Below, piece by piece: positions 37,588 to 47,333 of a DNA stretch of 64,000 nt. This stretch comes from Methanosarcina sp. ERenArc_MAG2. GTDB taxonomy: Archaea; Halobacteriota; Methanosarcinia; Methanosarcinales; Methanosarcinaceae. How positions within the stretch are numbered: position 1 is the stretch's first letter; the number at the start of each line of letters is the position of its first letter. The DNA lies in assembly GCA_023955635.1 (NCBI GenBank), contig JAMXHR010000010.1, positions 744,001 to 808,000 of the forward strand, given 5' to 3'. A program made the position numbers and the translations under genes. The notes under the pieces are model-generated. The model was not told the DNA's origin and did not search any database. It was given only the letters and a program-made list of their open reading frames with translations.

Positions 37588-38819
37588 ATGACAAAGCTGG
37601 CCATAGCCTTTCTGATAGGGATAATGGTAGGTATAGAAAGGGAGCATAGAGGCCTTGAACACGAAATTTTTGCTGGTGTGAGAACTTATAGCATAACCTG
37701 TATAACAGGCATGCTAACCGCTCTCGTAAGCGGGGTTGCAGGGTCGGGTTTTGTTTATGTAACTGCGCTTTTTTCGGAGCAATCTGTTCCATAATTACTT
37801 ATGCCAAGATATTTCTCTTCAAACGGATCGGAGTTACCAGCCCTATCAGTCTCTTTTTCATTTTTGTTATGGGGGTCCTTGTGGGCTATGGTTATGGACT
37901 GTTTGCCATTGTCTCTTCAATAGTTGTTAGCTTCCTTCTGATCCAGAAAAAACCTCTTCACCAGTTTGCAGGAAACCTTACAAAAGAAGAACTCTACAAT
38001 GCCATACAGTTTCTGGCCGTGGCTTTTATACTTTATCCTGTGATGCCGGAAAAACAGCTTTTCGGGCTTATAGACCTCAGGTCTGCAATCCTTATTGTAA
38101 TTCTTGTTTCGCTTATAAGTTTTTTAAGCTACGTGCTCCTGAGAAAGTTCGGCACAAAGCGCGGAATATGCTATTCAGGTTTCGTGGGAGGCTTTGTGAA
38201 CAGTGAAGCCACAACAGCAGCACTTGCAGGCCTTTCAAAAAGAGCAGAGGAAATGACCGATCCTGTCCTTACCGGAATCCTGCTTTGCAATATCTCCATG
38301 CTCATCCGAAACCTTGTATTAGCCCTGATAGTTGAACCTACAGGCAAGACAACCCTGTTTATGCTTCCTCCCCAAGCTGTGATCATCCTTGTTTCCATAG
38401 TAATAGCTCTCAAATACAATAAGAAATTCTGCCCTATAGACGGAGGAGACCTTAAGATCCAGTCCCCTTTCTCACTTGGTCAGGCGTTTAAATTCGGCAT
38501 TGCTTTTACCCTTATCCTCCTTATAGAAAACTTTGCCTATGACATCGCAGGAACTGCCGGAATTTATATCACTGCTTTCGGGGCTCTTGTCAGTAGTTCC
38601 GGAGTGATAGTTTCCGTAACCTTGCTTGCAGTAAGTGGAAACATCTCCTATGCAACCGCAGCAAATACTGCAGTGCTTGCAAGCCTTATCAGTACAATTA
38701 ACAAGATTTTGCTTTCGAAGATTTCCGGTTCTCCCAGCCTTTTTTCTCTTGCAAAGAAAATTTTTGGGATAATTACAGTTATCGGAACTCTTGCCTTACT
38801 TTTATGGAACAGCATCTGA
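37588..38819 (+). CDS. MgtC/SapB + DUF4010 membrane protein, one-base frameshift
   Basis: Polytopic membrane protein. First part (to 37774) has the MgtC-like start FLIGIMVGIEREHRG...FAGVRTYSITCITGMLTALV; the second part is a DUF4010 domain with about ten hydrophobic segments and GFVGGFVNSEATTAALAGLS. The frames join perfectly if one T is added to the six-T run 37769-37774, reading ...ALFFGAICSIITYAKIFLFKRIGV. Then the protein is 410 residues, normal for this two-domain family. Function is not known; a transport role is likely. Confidence 0.85.
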
Positions 38820-39346
38820 GAGAAGAAGAAAGAAACTATCGGCTTGATGATGTTTCAGACACGCAACTTTTCGTAACAGAAAAATGAAACAAATCTATAA
38901 AAAATAATTTATCCAAGAAAAATTTACTTTTTAAAGTTACAGTTATAACTATATAACTTCAATTTTATTATCTACTTTTCATCCAGGACAAAAATATAGA
39001 TCTGAGTTTAAATATTCTTATGCGTGTCTAAAAATACTGTGATAATTTGGAAATTCTTTATACGTTGAAAATATATTTATATGTGATTAATACATTTAAA
39101 TAATATTTATAAGTTCAGCCATAGAAACGAATTGATTTAAACGCTGGATTAAAATATTTGTATCTGGAATGTATAATGAAATGATCTCTGAAATATTAGT
39201 CTAGCATGCATAAATTATTGGATGACTCCAAGATTTGAATATTAGTTTGACAATAATAAAAAAGGAAAACTTGGAACTGAATGAAACTCCAGATTGAGGT
39301 ATAAATTTCTGAAGTTTCACTCCTCCAAAAAGATGTGGGGAATAAA
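38820..39346. other. intergenic, lipoprotein promoter region
   Basis: Very AT-rich; no frame or RNA recognised. TATA-like runs around 39060-39110. Confidence 0.4.
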
Positions 39347-39901
39347 ATGAAAATGAAGATCATTGTTCTGCTTCTTGTATTGTGCGCCGTTTTACTTTCA
39401 GGGTGCACAGGGAATGAACAGCCCTCACCGGAAGAAAATGTAACTTCTGAAGAAACCGTAACTCCAGGAGAAAATGTGACTCCTGTACAACCTGAAACGC
39501 CGGAAGAAAATATAACTGCCGAAGAAACCGAAACACCGGGAGAAAATATAATTTCGAAAGAAAATGTAACTTCAGGAGAAACTGTAACTTCGGAAGAGAA
39601 TGGAAGACTCAATGTCTCAACTTCTGAAATTAAGGAAACTCCCTATATGATAAGACTGATCAATAAAAGGGCAAGTTCCTCAAGTCTTGAAATTAAAAAA
39701 GGAGAATCGGTTTCCTGGATAAATATGGAAGACAATCCAAAAAGGGTCCTAACCCTTGTGAGTGAAGAAAAGCTCTTTGAGAACACAGGTCTTGTGTACA
39801 AGCGCGCTTTTACCTATGCCTTCAACGAGACCGGAGACTACCAATTCAGTGTTGTCGGTCAGCCCAGAATGAATATAAGTGTTAGTGTGGCTGAGCCCTG
39901 A
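39347..39901 (+). CDS. lipoprotein with cupredoxin-like domain, copy A
   Basis: Surface lipoprotein of 184 residues. Seen: hydrophobic signal ending in the lipobox LLSGC, an extended linker of repeated PEENVTSEET-type units (about residues 26-90), and a C-terminal beta-sandwich region (KKGESVSWINMEDNPKRVLTLVSEEKLFENT...FNETGDYQFSVV) that resembles plastocyanin-like domains. The copper-binding Cys and His of true cupredoxins are not present, so metal binding is doubtful. Paralogue at 40454-41023. Start chosen at the ATG after GGGGAAT. Confidence 0.75.
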   Translation: MKMKIIVLLLVLCAVLLSGCTGNEQPSPEENVTSEETVTPGENVTPVQPETPEENITAEETETPGENIISKENVTSGETVTSEENGRLNVSTSEIKETPYMIRLINKRASSSSLEIKKGESVSWINMEDNPKRVLTLVSEEKLFENTGLVYKRAFTYAFNETGDYQFSVVGQPRMNISVSVAEP

Positions 39902-39915
39902 AAAGCACAGCAAAT

Positions 39916-39957
39916 AGACTTTACAGGGAAGGGCAGAAAAGCTTTCCTGTAAAGTCT
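39916..39957 (+). terminator. strong terminator hairpin after lipoprotein A
   Basis: AGACTTTACAGG (39916-39927) pairs with CCTGTAAAGTCT (39946-39957), followed by ACTATTTTT. Just after it, a 26-bp unit containing TACTATTTTTCACATATTT is directly repeated (39956-40008). The remainder to 40453 holds no gene. Confidence 0.75.
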
Positions 39958-40453
39958 ACTATTTTTCACATATTTAATTCTACTATTTTTCACATATTTA
40001 ATTTTTTATATATTTAATAATAGTTCCCAGGACACGCGCACATTTTTATTTTCTACTCCTATGCGATGCAAATTTACCTGTGATAAACTGGATATTTTTG
40101 TTAGAGATCTGGCTTTCTCTGGAGTTTCTCAACATACGCAGATGGACTCCATGCCCCTGTACATCCTTAAATCTGGTATATTCTTAAAAAATATTCTGTA
40201 TTAGGGGCGCTTCGAATTCGTATTATAAGCTGAGATATTTGAAATTATAATTTTTTTCTAAACGACATAGAGAATAATACTGAATTTGCCTTTCTATTAC
40301 TTCATCCAGACGCATGTCCATAGCTCAAAATTGATGTCCATGCTTCAAAATTAATTCAGGCTTACAGGACTTTTATAAGAAAGAATTATTATTTATAAGG
40401 GCTTATATTAAACTGGGAGTATAGAAGGGAGAGTAATTATAAGGGGGAGAGAA

Positions 40454-41023
40454 GTGGTAACAAAAACAATAATTTTACTCCTTATAGTCTTATCAATAAT
40501 CATGTCAGGCTGCCTGAATTCGGAAGACAGGAAGGAGCAGGAGCAGGTATCAGGTGGCAGTTCGGGAGGAACGCAAAAGCAAGAAGTGAGAACACCGGAG
40601 GAAATAAAGGAAGAAAGAGGGACGCCGGCAGAAATGGAAACACAGGCAGAATTGGGGACGCCGGAAGATATGGCAACTTTGAGAATGCGAGAAGAATCCG
40701 GAGTGGGGCAAACGAAAACCGGGATCGAAGAAGAGAAAGTCAGGACTGTACAGCCTACCGGAACCGCACCTGCATCGCACCTTGTAAGGCTTAAGAACGA
40801 TGTGTTAGTTCCTCCAAGGCTGAGAATAAATACCGGAGATACGGTTGTATGGAGAAATTACCAGGCATCCAGCGCTTTTACCCTGACCGGCAGCAAACAT
40901 CTTTTCGAAGACGAAAGGCTTGCATATGGAAATATCCTGAAATATACCTTTAAGGAGTCCGGAAGCTACACTTTCAGTGTAAAAGGATATCCTAAAATGG
41001 AGATGACCATCACTGTAAAATAA
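40454..41023 (+). CDS. lipoprotein with cupredoxin-like domain, copy B
   Basis: 189 residues from a GTG start with GGGGGAGAG upstream. Lipobox IMSGC near residue 20, then a charged, repetitive linker (GTPAEMETQAELGTPEDM...), then the same C-terminal beta-sandwich as copy A: LRINTGDTVVWRNYQASSAFTLTGSKHLFEDERLAYGNIL and KESGSYTFSVKGYPKMEMTITVK. No conserved metal ligands. A probable tandem duplicate of the gene at 39347, with strongly diverged linkers. Confidence 0.75.
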   Translation: MVTKTIILLLIVLSIIMSGCLNSEDRKEQEQVSGGSSGGTQKQEVRTPEEIKEERGTPAEMETQAELGTPEDMATLRMREESGVGQTKTGIEEEKVRTVQPTGTAPASHLVRLKNDVLVPPRLRINTGDTVVWRNYQASSAFTLTGSKHLFEDERLAYGNILKYTFKESGSYTFSVKGYPKMEMTITVK

Positions 41024-41047
41024 GATCCCAAAGAATAGCAATTTCAA

Positions 41048-42213
41048 ATGACATGTAAAACTATAGTCGAAGGCACAACAAAGGTTTCGGTTCCGGTACC
41101 ACCTCTGGACGCAACCTTCCCTCCTCGGCAGCTCCGGTTTTTTATAATCCGGAGATGGAGCTTAACCGTGATATTAATGTCGCAACTACGGCTGCGTTTG
41201 TGGAAAGGCTTCTTTCGAGAAAAGAAATCTCCAGGGAAGAAATTCGCTATGTAGACGCCTTTTCAGCGTCAGGGATCAGGGGACTTCGGATAGCGGGCGA
41301 AGTAGGAATCCATGCGACTATGAATGATTGGAGTCCGGACGCATTTGAAATGATAAAGGAAAATATCAAAATTAACGGGCTTGAGGAAAAAACAATGGCC
41401 ACCCGCAAGAACGCAAATGTGCTACTCCACGAACAAAAATTCCACATCGTGGACATCGACCCTTTCGGCACTCCTTCACCCTTCCTGGACGCAGCATCCG
41501 CCTCGGCCCAGAGTATGCTGTCGGTTACGGCAACGGATACTGCTCCCTTATGCGGAGCCCACCTGAACTCCGGGATAAGGAAATATGCGGCTATACCTCT
41601 TAACACGGAATATCACAGCGAGATGGGCCTTCGAGTCCTCCTGGGAGCCTGTGCCAGAGAGCTTGCAAAACATGAAAAAGGAATGTTCCCCCTGCTTTCC
41701 CATGTAACACGTCACTATGTCCGCACTTACCTCGAAGTTCTCCCGGGAACGAAGCAGGCTGATCTAACTCTGAAGTCAATGGGTTTCAGTATTCACTGTC
41801 CGAAGTGCGGGTTTCGGGGGCCAGTATACGGGGTTGCAGTACATATTGAAAAAGAATGTCCTGTCTGCGGATCTTTCACACGAATTGCAGGCCCTTTATG
41901 GCTTGGGCCATTCAGAGAATCGGAATTCTGTAATGAAGTTATCTCAGAACTCGAAGTACATCCCCTGAACACAACGGAAAAAGCAAAAAAATTAATCACT
42001 TTCTGCAGGGACGAACTCGATATGCCGATGTTCTATGACCAGCATGTGATCTGCAAAGAACTTGGAACTTCTGCAACAGGCATGGAAACCCTGATAGAAG
42101 CCCTTAAGGCTTATGGATTTGAAGCGTCGAGGACTCATTTCAGCGGCACTTCATTCAAAACTGATGCGCCTTTAAGAGAAATAAAGAAAATAATCATGGC
42201 ACTTTCCAGGTGA
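41048..42213 (+). CDS. trm1: tRNA (guanine-26 N2) dimethyltransferase Trm1, one-base frameshift
   Basis: Dimethylates G26 in tRNA. Seen: N-terminal [13 protein letters not shown], then after a frame change [12 protein letters not shown]...[17 protein letters not shown] (SAM motif), [14 protein letters not shown] (catalytic motif), and a zinc ribbon CPKCGFRGP...CPVCG (about residues 245-270). Adding one C at 41119-41121 restores a 388-residue protein of normal length. Both halves are well conserved, so a sequence error is more likely than loss of the gene. Confidence 0.92.
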
Positions 42214-42332
42214 AGGCCTTTCGGTAAAACTGGTTGGAAACTGTTCCACTAGTATATAAACCATTAAAGAATTATAAAAAAGCCTTGACTCAAATCCAGA
42301 AATAATCCGCTAAAAAATCCCAATGTGATATC

Positions 42333-42962
42333 ATGTCCGACGAAAATGCAGAAAAATTATTTTTGCAGGAAAAACCCACTCTTGCGCTGATATTTATAGG
42401 TTCGAGGGAGAAGACCTATGCGTCTGTTATTTCAAAAGAAATAGATTCCACTTTTGCCCATACCACAAGGATTCTTGCGAAAATGGAACAGTGCGGACTT
42501 ATAAGATTCACATTTGAAGGGCGGATAAAATTTGTCGAACTTACGGAATACGGAGGAGAGGTAGAAACTGCCCTTAAAGAGTTCAGGGATATAATCGCAG
42601 AGGAGCCGTCGGAAAATCGGGAAGAGAAGTCCGAAAGGAAAGATACGGGTATAGAAGGGGAAGGGGAAGAAGCTGCAGGAGAGGAAGAAAAAGAACCTGA
42701 ACAGGAAGAAGAGCTGGACTCTCTAAGCGCCGAAATTCTTGAGAAAACAAAGAAACTTAGAAATAAGATAGAAAGCATCCACAGGGATGCAGTGGAGCAG
42801 GGAGATAGCAGGGATGCGATTTCCCGGAAGCTCGGCCCTTACAGCAGGGACATTAAAAAACTCCAGAACCAGATAGAAAGGGCGGAAAGCCCTATTAATG
42901 AAACTGTTATCTCAACCCTGGAAGAAAGTGAGAAGCTTCTTGAATCTTACCTGAAGGGTTGA
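42333..42962 (+). CDS. winged-helix protein with acidic coiled-coil tail
   Basis: 209 residues. N-terminal winged helix (about 10-80): PTLALIFIGSREKTYASVISKEIDSTFAHTTRILAKMEQCGLIRFTFEGRIKFVELTEYGGEV, of MarR-like type. A Glu-rich linker (about 90-130) and a helical C-terminal part (ILEKTKKLRNKIESIHRDAVEQ...) follow. Lies between trm1 and the DUF2110 gene on the same strand. Likely DNA binding; target unknown. Confidence 0.78.
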   Translation: MSDENAEKLFLQEKPTLALIFIGSREKTYASVISKEIDSTFAHTTRILAKMEQCGLIRFTFEGRIKFVELTEYGGEVETALKEFRDIIAEEPSENREEKSERKDTGIEGEGEEAAGEEEKEPEQEEELDSLSAEILEKTKKLRNKIESIHRDAVEQGDSRDAISRKLGPYSRDIKKLQNQIERAESPINETVISTLEESEKLLESYLKG

Positions 42963-43023
42963 AAACCGGAATTTCCAATTATCCGGAAAAAACAGGCAGA
43001 AGAGAATTATCGGCAGGAAAAAT

Positions 43024-43719
43024 ATGATGAAAGTTGTAACCCTCCAGCATATTTATGGAAAAAACCGGGAAAGGATGAGCGACCTTTTAAAAACCCTGGT
43101 TGAGAACGAATTGAAAGATCTTGAAGTAAAGATTGAGATATCTATTACCCCTGAAAACTGGGCCGAATTTTCTCTTGAAGGCGATGATGAGGAAGTGTCT
43201 GCGAATTTCCTGACTTCCAGATATGGAACGCCTGCAGTAAAAGCTGAAGCCGGTAAGGTATACATTGGTTTTCTTCAATCTTTCGGAGAGGATGCTTTTG
43301 TAGTCAATATCGGTTTTCCTGTAAAAGTTGAAACCGAGGAGTTAAAAGCTCTTGGCAGCGGAAAGCCAAAACAGCTTGCATCCAGATTCGGTCTGATACC
43401 CCATTTGCCGGTTGAAATTGAAGTTTTTGAGGCAAACAGAAAGATAAAAGCCCGTTTCACCAAAAAGCAACTTGATCTTTGGTGGGGCTGGAAAAAGGCA
43501 GCTACTGACAGGGTTACAGTTAATGGAGCAACACGTTCGGAAATCAAAAGTGCAATTAAAAAAACAGGTCACGGCAGGGATATTTACGAAATCGAACGCC
43601 TTGGGCTTCTGGAACATGCAATCGTATGCCGGGAAAAAACAGATGGACCGGGTATAGTTGCAGCAATAGGGCACCGCCTGAAATCTGAAATGGGAGTCAT
43701 AATCGGAGAGGCTCACTAA
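43024..43719 (+). CDS. DUF2110 archaeal protein
   Basis: 231 residues, start MMKVVTLQHIYGKNRERMSDLL; either of two adjacent ATGs may be used. Characteristic stretches: LTSRYGTPAVKAEAGKVYIGFLQSFGEDAFVVNIG, LPVEIEVFEANRKIKARFTKKQLDLWWGWKKAATDRVTVNGATRSEIKSAIKKTGHGRDIYEIERLGLLEHAIVC. Known only from archaea and uncharacterised; the positively charged middle suggests RNA or nucleic-acid binding (inference). Confidence 0.88.
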   Translation: MMKVVTLQHIYGKNRERMSDLLKTLVENELKDLEVKIEISITPENWAEFSLEGDDEEVSANFLTSRYGTPAVKAEAGKVYIGFLQSFGEDAFVVNIGFPVKVETEELKALGSGKPKQLASRFGLIPHLPVEIEVFEANRKIKARFTKKQLDLWWGWKKAATDRVTVNGATRSEIKSAIKKTGHGRDIYEIERLGLLEHAIVCREKTDGPGIVAAIGHRLKSEMGVIIGEAH

Positions 43720-44081
43720 CAGGCGTGCCGGAAGGAAAAACAGGCTGAGACGCAGAGAATGGAGTTTTCCGGTGAAATTTTATAATGCAGTTGGCATTGA
43801 AACTAAAGCACGGCTTAAAAGAGCCTTGATTAGTTCAAATAACCTTTTTACTTCCATTTATTCCATAACCCTCTTATCTCAGCTTCTCCATTCAACTTTC
43901 TTAGAACTCCTTTGAGATCCTTTTATTCACATAAGAAAAACAGTCGAAGACTTTCTGAATAATTCAGAAAACTAAGAAAAGCATGAGAATCGATTTAAAT
44001 AAGAGATGAAACTTTTTATAAGATTAAACTGTTAAATTATTATGTGTCTGTTAAACTGACTTTACAGAGGTTTAGAAATTG
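43720..44081. other. intergenic, no gene recognised
   Basis: Contains only short frames. Possible promoter for the small basic protein at 44082. Confidence 0.35.
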
Positions 44082-44341
44082 GTGACTAGGGAAATTAAAG
44101 ATCCCGAAAAAAATTTCGACAAGGCGATAGAATTTGCTGAAAAAAGAAAGAAGAGTCATTAAAAACAGCAACTACCAAGATTGAAAAAGAGTACTTGGCA
44201 AACGCGTTCGATAAGGAAATACAGGAACTCAAAGAGAGGAAGAAAAAATTCGTAGATAGTAGGGAGTTAACAGAAAAGAAAAAAATGAAGAAATGGAGAA
44301 ACGAAAACAAAAGAAAAGAAAAAATTAAAGGAAAGGGCTAA
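44082..44341 (+). CDS. small basic coiled-coil protein, one-base frameshift
   Basis: A GTG start (44082) after GAGG reads VTREIKDPEKNFDKAIEFAEKRKK and then stops, but with one A added near 44147-44153 it continues ESLKTATTKIEKEYLANAFDKEIQELKERKKKFVDSRELTEKKKMKKWRNENKRKEKIKGKG. The resulting 86-residue product is highly charged and helical. Both parts have coding-like composition. No family recognised. Confidence 0.45.
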
Positions 44342-44470
44342 AATCAGGCTCTCATTTATCAGCTTGTCTAAAAGCCAATTTTGGCGAGTTACATATATAA
44401 TTGTAACTTTAGGTCTTCCTTTTGAAAAGTTCGTTTTAGATTCATTTTCCCAATCATGTCGTTGATTTTC

Positions 44471-44690
44471 TTATAACTTCTCGATGGTTTCATAGCATTC
44501 TATTTTTGTCTGCTGCTTCCTTAGTGTTTTTTTAGTCTTTATTTTATCATTTCGATTGTTGCTCTTTTTAATCCTATTTCGTTGTACTGTTTCTTCGATT
44601 GTTTTCAGGTCTTCTTCAAATAATTTTGTTTATTTTGACAGCTTTTTTCTTCTACTCTCGTCTTTAGTGCTTCTATTTTTTTAAAAACGG
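44471..44690 (-). pseudogene. possible coiled-coil gene remnant
   Basis: On the minus strand, IEALKTRVEEKSCQNKQN in one frame is followed by LFEEDLKTIEETVQRNRIKK...RKQQTKIECYETIEKL in another. Lysine and glutamate rich, like the proteins at 44082 and 50340. Weak evidence. Confidence 0.25.
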
Positions 44691-44741
44691 GGAGTTTATA
44701 ATAAAAATTTTTATGTCAAACCACGAGTATAAGAAAGGAAT

Positions 44742-45482
44742 TTAGATTGTAATCTTAAAAAGGCAGTGCTTGTGTCCTGTTCCGTAACACTCAGTTTCGA
44801 GAACCCTGTACTCCTTTTCCAGCTTTCCTGTAAGCATCCCCTCGATCATGCCCTCTCTTAAGGTGCAGAAAGGTTTTCCAATGACAGGCATTAATCTGGC
44901 TTTGAAATTGTCTTCAACCTGAAGAGCAGTGCTGTCTTTCAGGAGCACAGAAACCCGGCAGTTGCCGTGAAATTCCAGAAAATCTGCAATTTCCTTCAGG
45001 AGTTCTTCGAAATTCTCTGATTCGAAAATGGGTGAAAGAGATCTCCCAATGTCTTTTCCGATCATTTTTACAATCGGGGCATTATCAATCCCATAAGCTT
45101 CAAAGCCAAAGTTAAAGGCATGAAATAGAGTTTCATTGAAGCAAAACCTATCATTTCCGTTCGTGGGAACCATTTCTAGCAAATTTTTATAATGCTCGAT
45201 GAAAGGTTCCTGAGAACAGCCCATGTAGCGAGAGGTAAAAGAGTAAATTTTTCGGCGGCGGTCTTCAGAGTCATGATTTTCTTCCACAAGCTCGCATGAC
45301 CTGAGATTATTAAGATGCACGGAAATGGTCGATTTGGCTTTTGCTGTAGATTTTACGATTTCGTCAAATGACCTGGGCTCTTCCCTGAGCAAATTAAGAA
45401 TCTGGAGTTTAACAGGACTGCCTATTGCTATCAGTCCTTTTTCATTATAAAAGAATTCTGTTTTACTCTCAGGTTTTGCCAT
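44742..45482 (-). CDS. MsvR-like regulator (ArsR helix-turn-helix + V4R domain)
   Basis: Probable redox-responsive regulator found in methanogens. Seen: N-terminal ArsR-type winged helix (GSPVKLQILNLLREEPRSFDEIVKSTAKAKSTISVHLNNLRSCELV) and C-terminal V4R domain with cysteines in NCRVSV, KPFCTLREG and ETECYGTGHKHCLF, the region thought to sense redox state. The ATG at 45482 gives 246 residues; a TTG 17 codons upstream is possible. TTCG-N8-CGAA symmetry lies about 40 bases upstream. Family assignment is good, the exact orthologue is not proven. Confidence 0.8.
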   Translation of the reverse strand: MAKPESKTEFFYNEKGLIAIGSPVKLQILNLLREEPRSFDEIVKSTAKAKSTISVHLNNLRSCELVEENHDSEDRRRKIYSFTSRYMGCSQEPFIEHYKNLLEMVPTNGNDRFCFNETLFHAFNFGFEAYGIDNAPIVKMIGKDIGRSLSPIFESENFEELLKEIADFLEFHGNCRVSVLLKDSTALQVEDNFKARLMPVIGKPFCTLREGMIEGMLTGKLEKEYRVLETECYGTGHKHCLFKITI

Positions 45483-45521
45483 AATATCTTTAGATAAGTT
45501 GCATTTTGAATATATAAATCG

Positions 45522-45537
45522 TTCGCACGTCAACGAA
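45522..45537. promoter_or_regulatory. MsvR-type operator TTCGCA-CGTC-AACGAA
   Basis: An inverted repeat TTCG-N8-CGAA directly upstream of the msvR-like gene and followed by TATA-like DNA. It resembles the TTCGTA-N4-TACGAA boxes I recall for MsvR of Methanothermobacter. Suggests autoregulation. Confidence 0.5.
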
Positions 45538-45791
45538 TAATATTGTTATATATATAATAATAAGCTTATAAAACCTGCTTGATTGGAGAAAGCTGTGGAA
45601 TTCGAAAGGAGAGAGTTTTATAGTATAAAAATACAGGTAAACTAAAAATATAACTCCAACCAAAACAAATAAACAGCAAAGGTACCAAAACGCCGAATAA
45701 AGTACCAGAAAGAATCCAGCAAGAATATTAAAGAAAAAAATAATAATTAAGATATCGCTTGATAACTTTTAAAAAGCAAAGGGGTAAATAT

Positions 45792-46543
45792 ATGGGATTA
45801 TTCTCAAGAATGGAGACAGTACTCAAATCAAAGATGAATAAAGTGCTTAACAAGATGGAAGACCCGCGGGAAACGCTGGATTATTCCTATGAGAAGCAGC
45901 TGGAATTGCTCCAGAACGTAAAGAGGGAGTTGCAGAGGTGACAACTTCTAAAAAGCGCCTTCAGCTTCAGCGTGCAAAACTGGTGCAGAGCATGGACAAG
46001 CTTGAAAGACAGGCAAAAGAAGCAATTGCCGCTAATCGGGAGGACCTTGCAAGACTCGCCCTCGAGAGAAAAGCTGCCCTTACGCAGCAGGTGGGCGGGA
46101 TCGACAGTGAAATTGCAGAACTCGAAAAGCAGGAAGAAAAGCTGATAGCCTCAGAAAAGCGCCTTTCAACCAAAGTGGAAATCTTCAGGACAAGGAAAGA
46201 GTCCATTAAGGCCCAGTATTCAGCAGCTGACGCCCAGGTGAGAATAAACGAGTCTGTTACGGGAATCAGTGAGGAAATGGCAGACGTGGGTCTTGCTCTT
46301 GAAAGGGCCGAAAACAAGACAGAAGAGATGAAAGCCAGGGCCGACGCAATTGACGAACTTATGGAAACCGGCACGCTTGAAGACCTCACAGGCAGCAGGG
46401 ACGAAATAGACCGGGAACTTTCTAAAATCAGTACCCAGACTAATGTTGAGTCTGATCTTACAAGGCTTAAAGCCGAAGCCGGAAAGGGACAGGAAAAAAC
46501 AGGGGACGAAAGCAAAGGTGCAGAAGAAAGAAAGGAGGTCTGA
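45792..46543 (+). CDS. pspA: PspA/IM30-family membrane-stress protein, one-base frameshift
   Basis: Peripheral membrane protein of the phage-shock/ESCRT-III-like family. Starts MGLFSRMETVLKSKMNKVLNKMEDPRETLDYSYEKQLELLQNVKR, all hallmarks of PspA; then needs one G at 45925-45927 to read RGVAEVTTSKKRLQLQRAKL and on through a long coiled coil (VGGIDSEIAELEKQEEKLIASEKRLSTKVEIFRTRKESIKAQYSAADAQVRI). Restored length is 250 residues. Start chosen at 45792 (GGGGTAAATAT upstream). Followed after two bases by pspAA. Confidence 0.9.
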
Positions 46544-46545
46544 AA

Positions 46546-46824
46546 ATGATAATCAGGATTATGGGCGAAGGTCAGTATCGGGCGCCTGAAACCCTCTGCG
46601 ATGAATTAAACCAGATAGATAACCGAATTGTGGATCTGGTTATGGAAGGAAAAGTCGAAGAATTCCGAAAAGAACTTGCTAAACTGATCTCAGAAATAAA
46701 GGAAAAAGGAGAGGCTATTGAAGCAGAGGAAATCCTGGAATCCGATATCATCGTACCCCCTAGAGATCTGAGTTTTGAAGAAGCAAAAGCCATATTTAAA
46801 GGCTGCGGAATCATTGAGGATTGA
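46546..46824 (+). CDS. PspA-associated protein PspAA
   Basis: 92 residues: IIRIMGEGQYRAPETLCDELNQIDNRIVDLVMEGKVEEFRKELAKLISEIKEKGEAI, matching the small PspAA proteins that accompany pspA in archaea and actinobacteria. AAGGAGGT just before the ATG, inside the end of pspA, so the two are translationally linked. Thought to modulate PspA assembly. Confidence 0.85.
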   Translation: MIIRIMGEGQYRAPETLCDELNQIDNRIVDLVMEGKVEEFRKELAKLISEIKEKGEAIEAEEILESDIIVPPRDLSFEEAKAIFKGCGIIED

Positions 46825-46872
46825 AGAGCTGTAATTTAAGAATAACTCCTCGGCAGTGATCACAGAAAATTA

Positions 46873-46891
46873 GCAGGCCTTCCTGGCCTGC
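46873..46891. terminator. bidirectional hairpin GCAGGCC-TTCCT-GGCCTGC
   Basis: Seven-base perfect stem between the convergent pspAA and uspA genes; it may end transcription from both sides. Confidence 0.6.
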
Positions 46892-46893
46892 AT

Positions 46894-47333
46894 TCATCGA
46901 ATAATCATTACAGGAACCTTTGAGTGCCTGAGAACATTCTCTGCCACACTGCCTATCAGAAACCTTTTGACGCCTGTTAAGCCCTGTGTGCCCATTACTA
47001 CCAGGTCAATATTACTTTCCTCTGCATATTCAAGGATTTTTTCAGCCGGAATACCTTTCAGAAATACAGGCTCAACTTTAACCCCGGCTTCTTTCCCGAG
47101 TTTTTCTACATAGGCAATTGCAGCTCCCCTTTATTGGCAAGGTACTCTTCAAATGCCTCGCTCCACCCCATAACCGTTCGCGTAGTTACTGCATGTTCGG
47201 TAGAAACAACATACAGGGCATACACATCAGCTCCTGTTGCTTTAGCGATGTTTACTCCATAAGAAGCCGCTTTTACGGCATTTTCCGAGTCGTCTGTCGC
47301 GACCAGAATTTTCTTGAAAAGATTTTCCTCCAT
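46894..47333 (-). CDS. universal stress protein UspA, one-base frameshift
   Basis: Small nucleotide-binding stress protein. Starts MEENLFKKILVATDDSENAVKAASYGVNIAKATGADVYALYVV; after EEYLANKG the frame stops at 47106, but with one base added near 47122-47130 it continues AAIAYVEKLGKEAGVKVEPVFLKGIPAEKILEYAEESNIDLVVMGTQGLTGVKRFLIGSVAENVLRHSKVPVMIIR. The ATP-binding GxxG-type end (MGTQGLTGVKRFLIGS) is complete. 146 residues when restored, normal size. Confidence 0.88.

Noticed and set aside
45967..46515. 182-codon minus-strand frame opposite pspA
   Set aside because: Ser/Leu-rich shadow caused by the codon use of the coiled coil.
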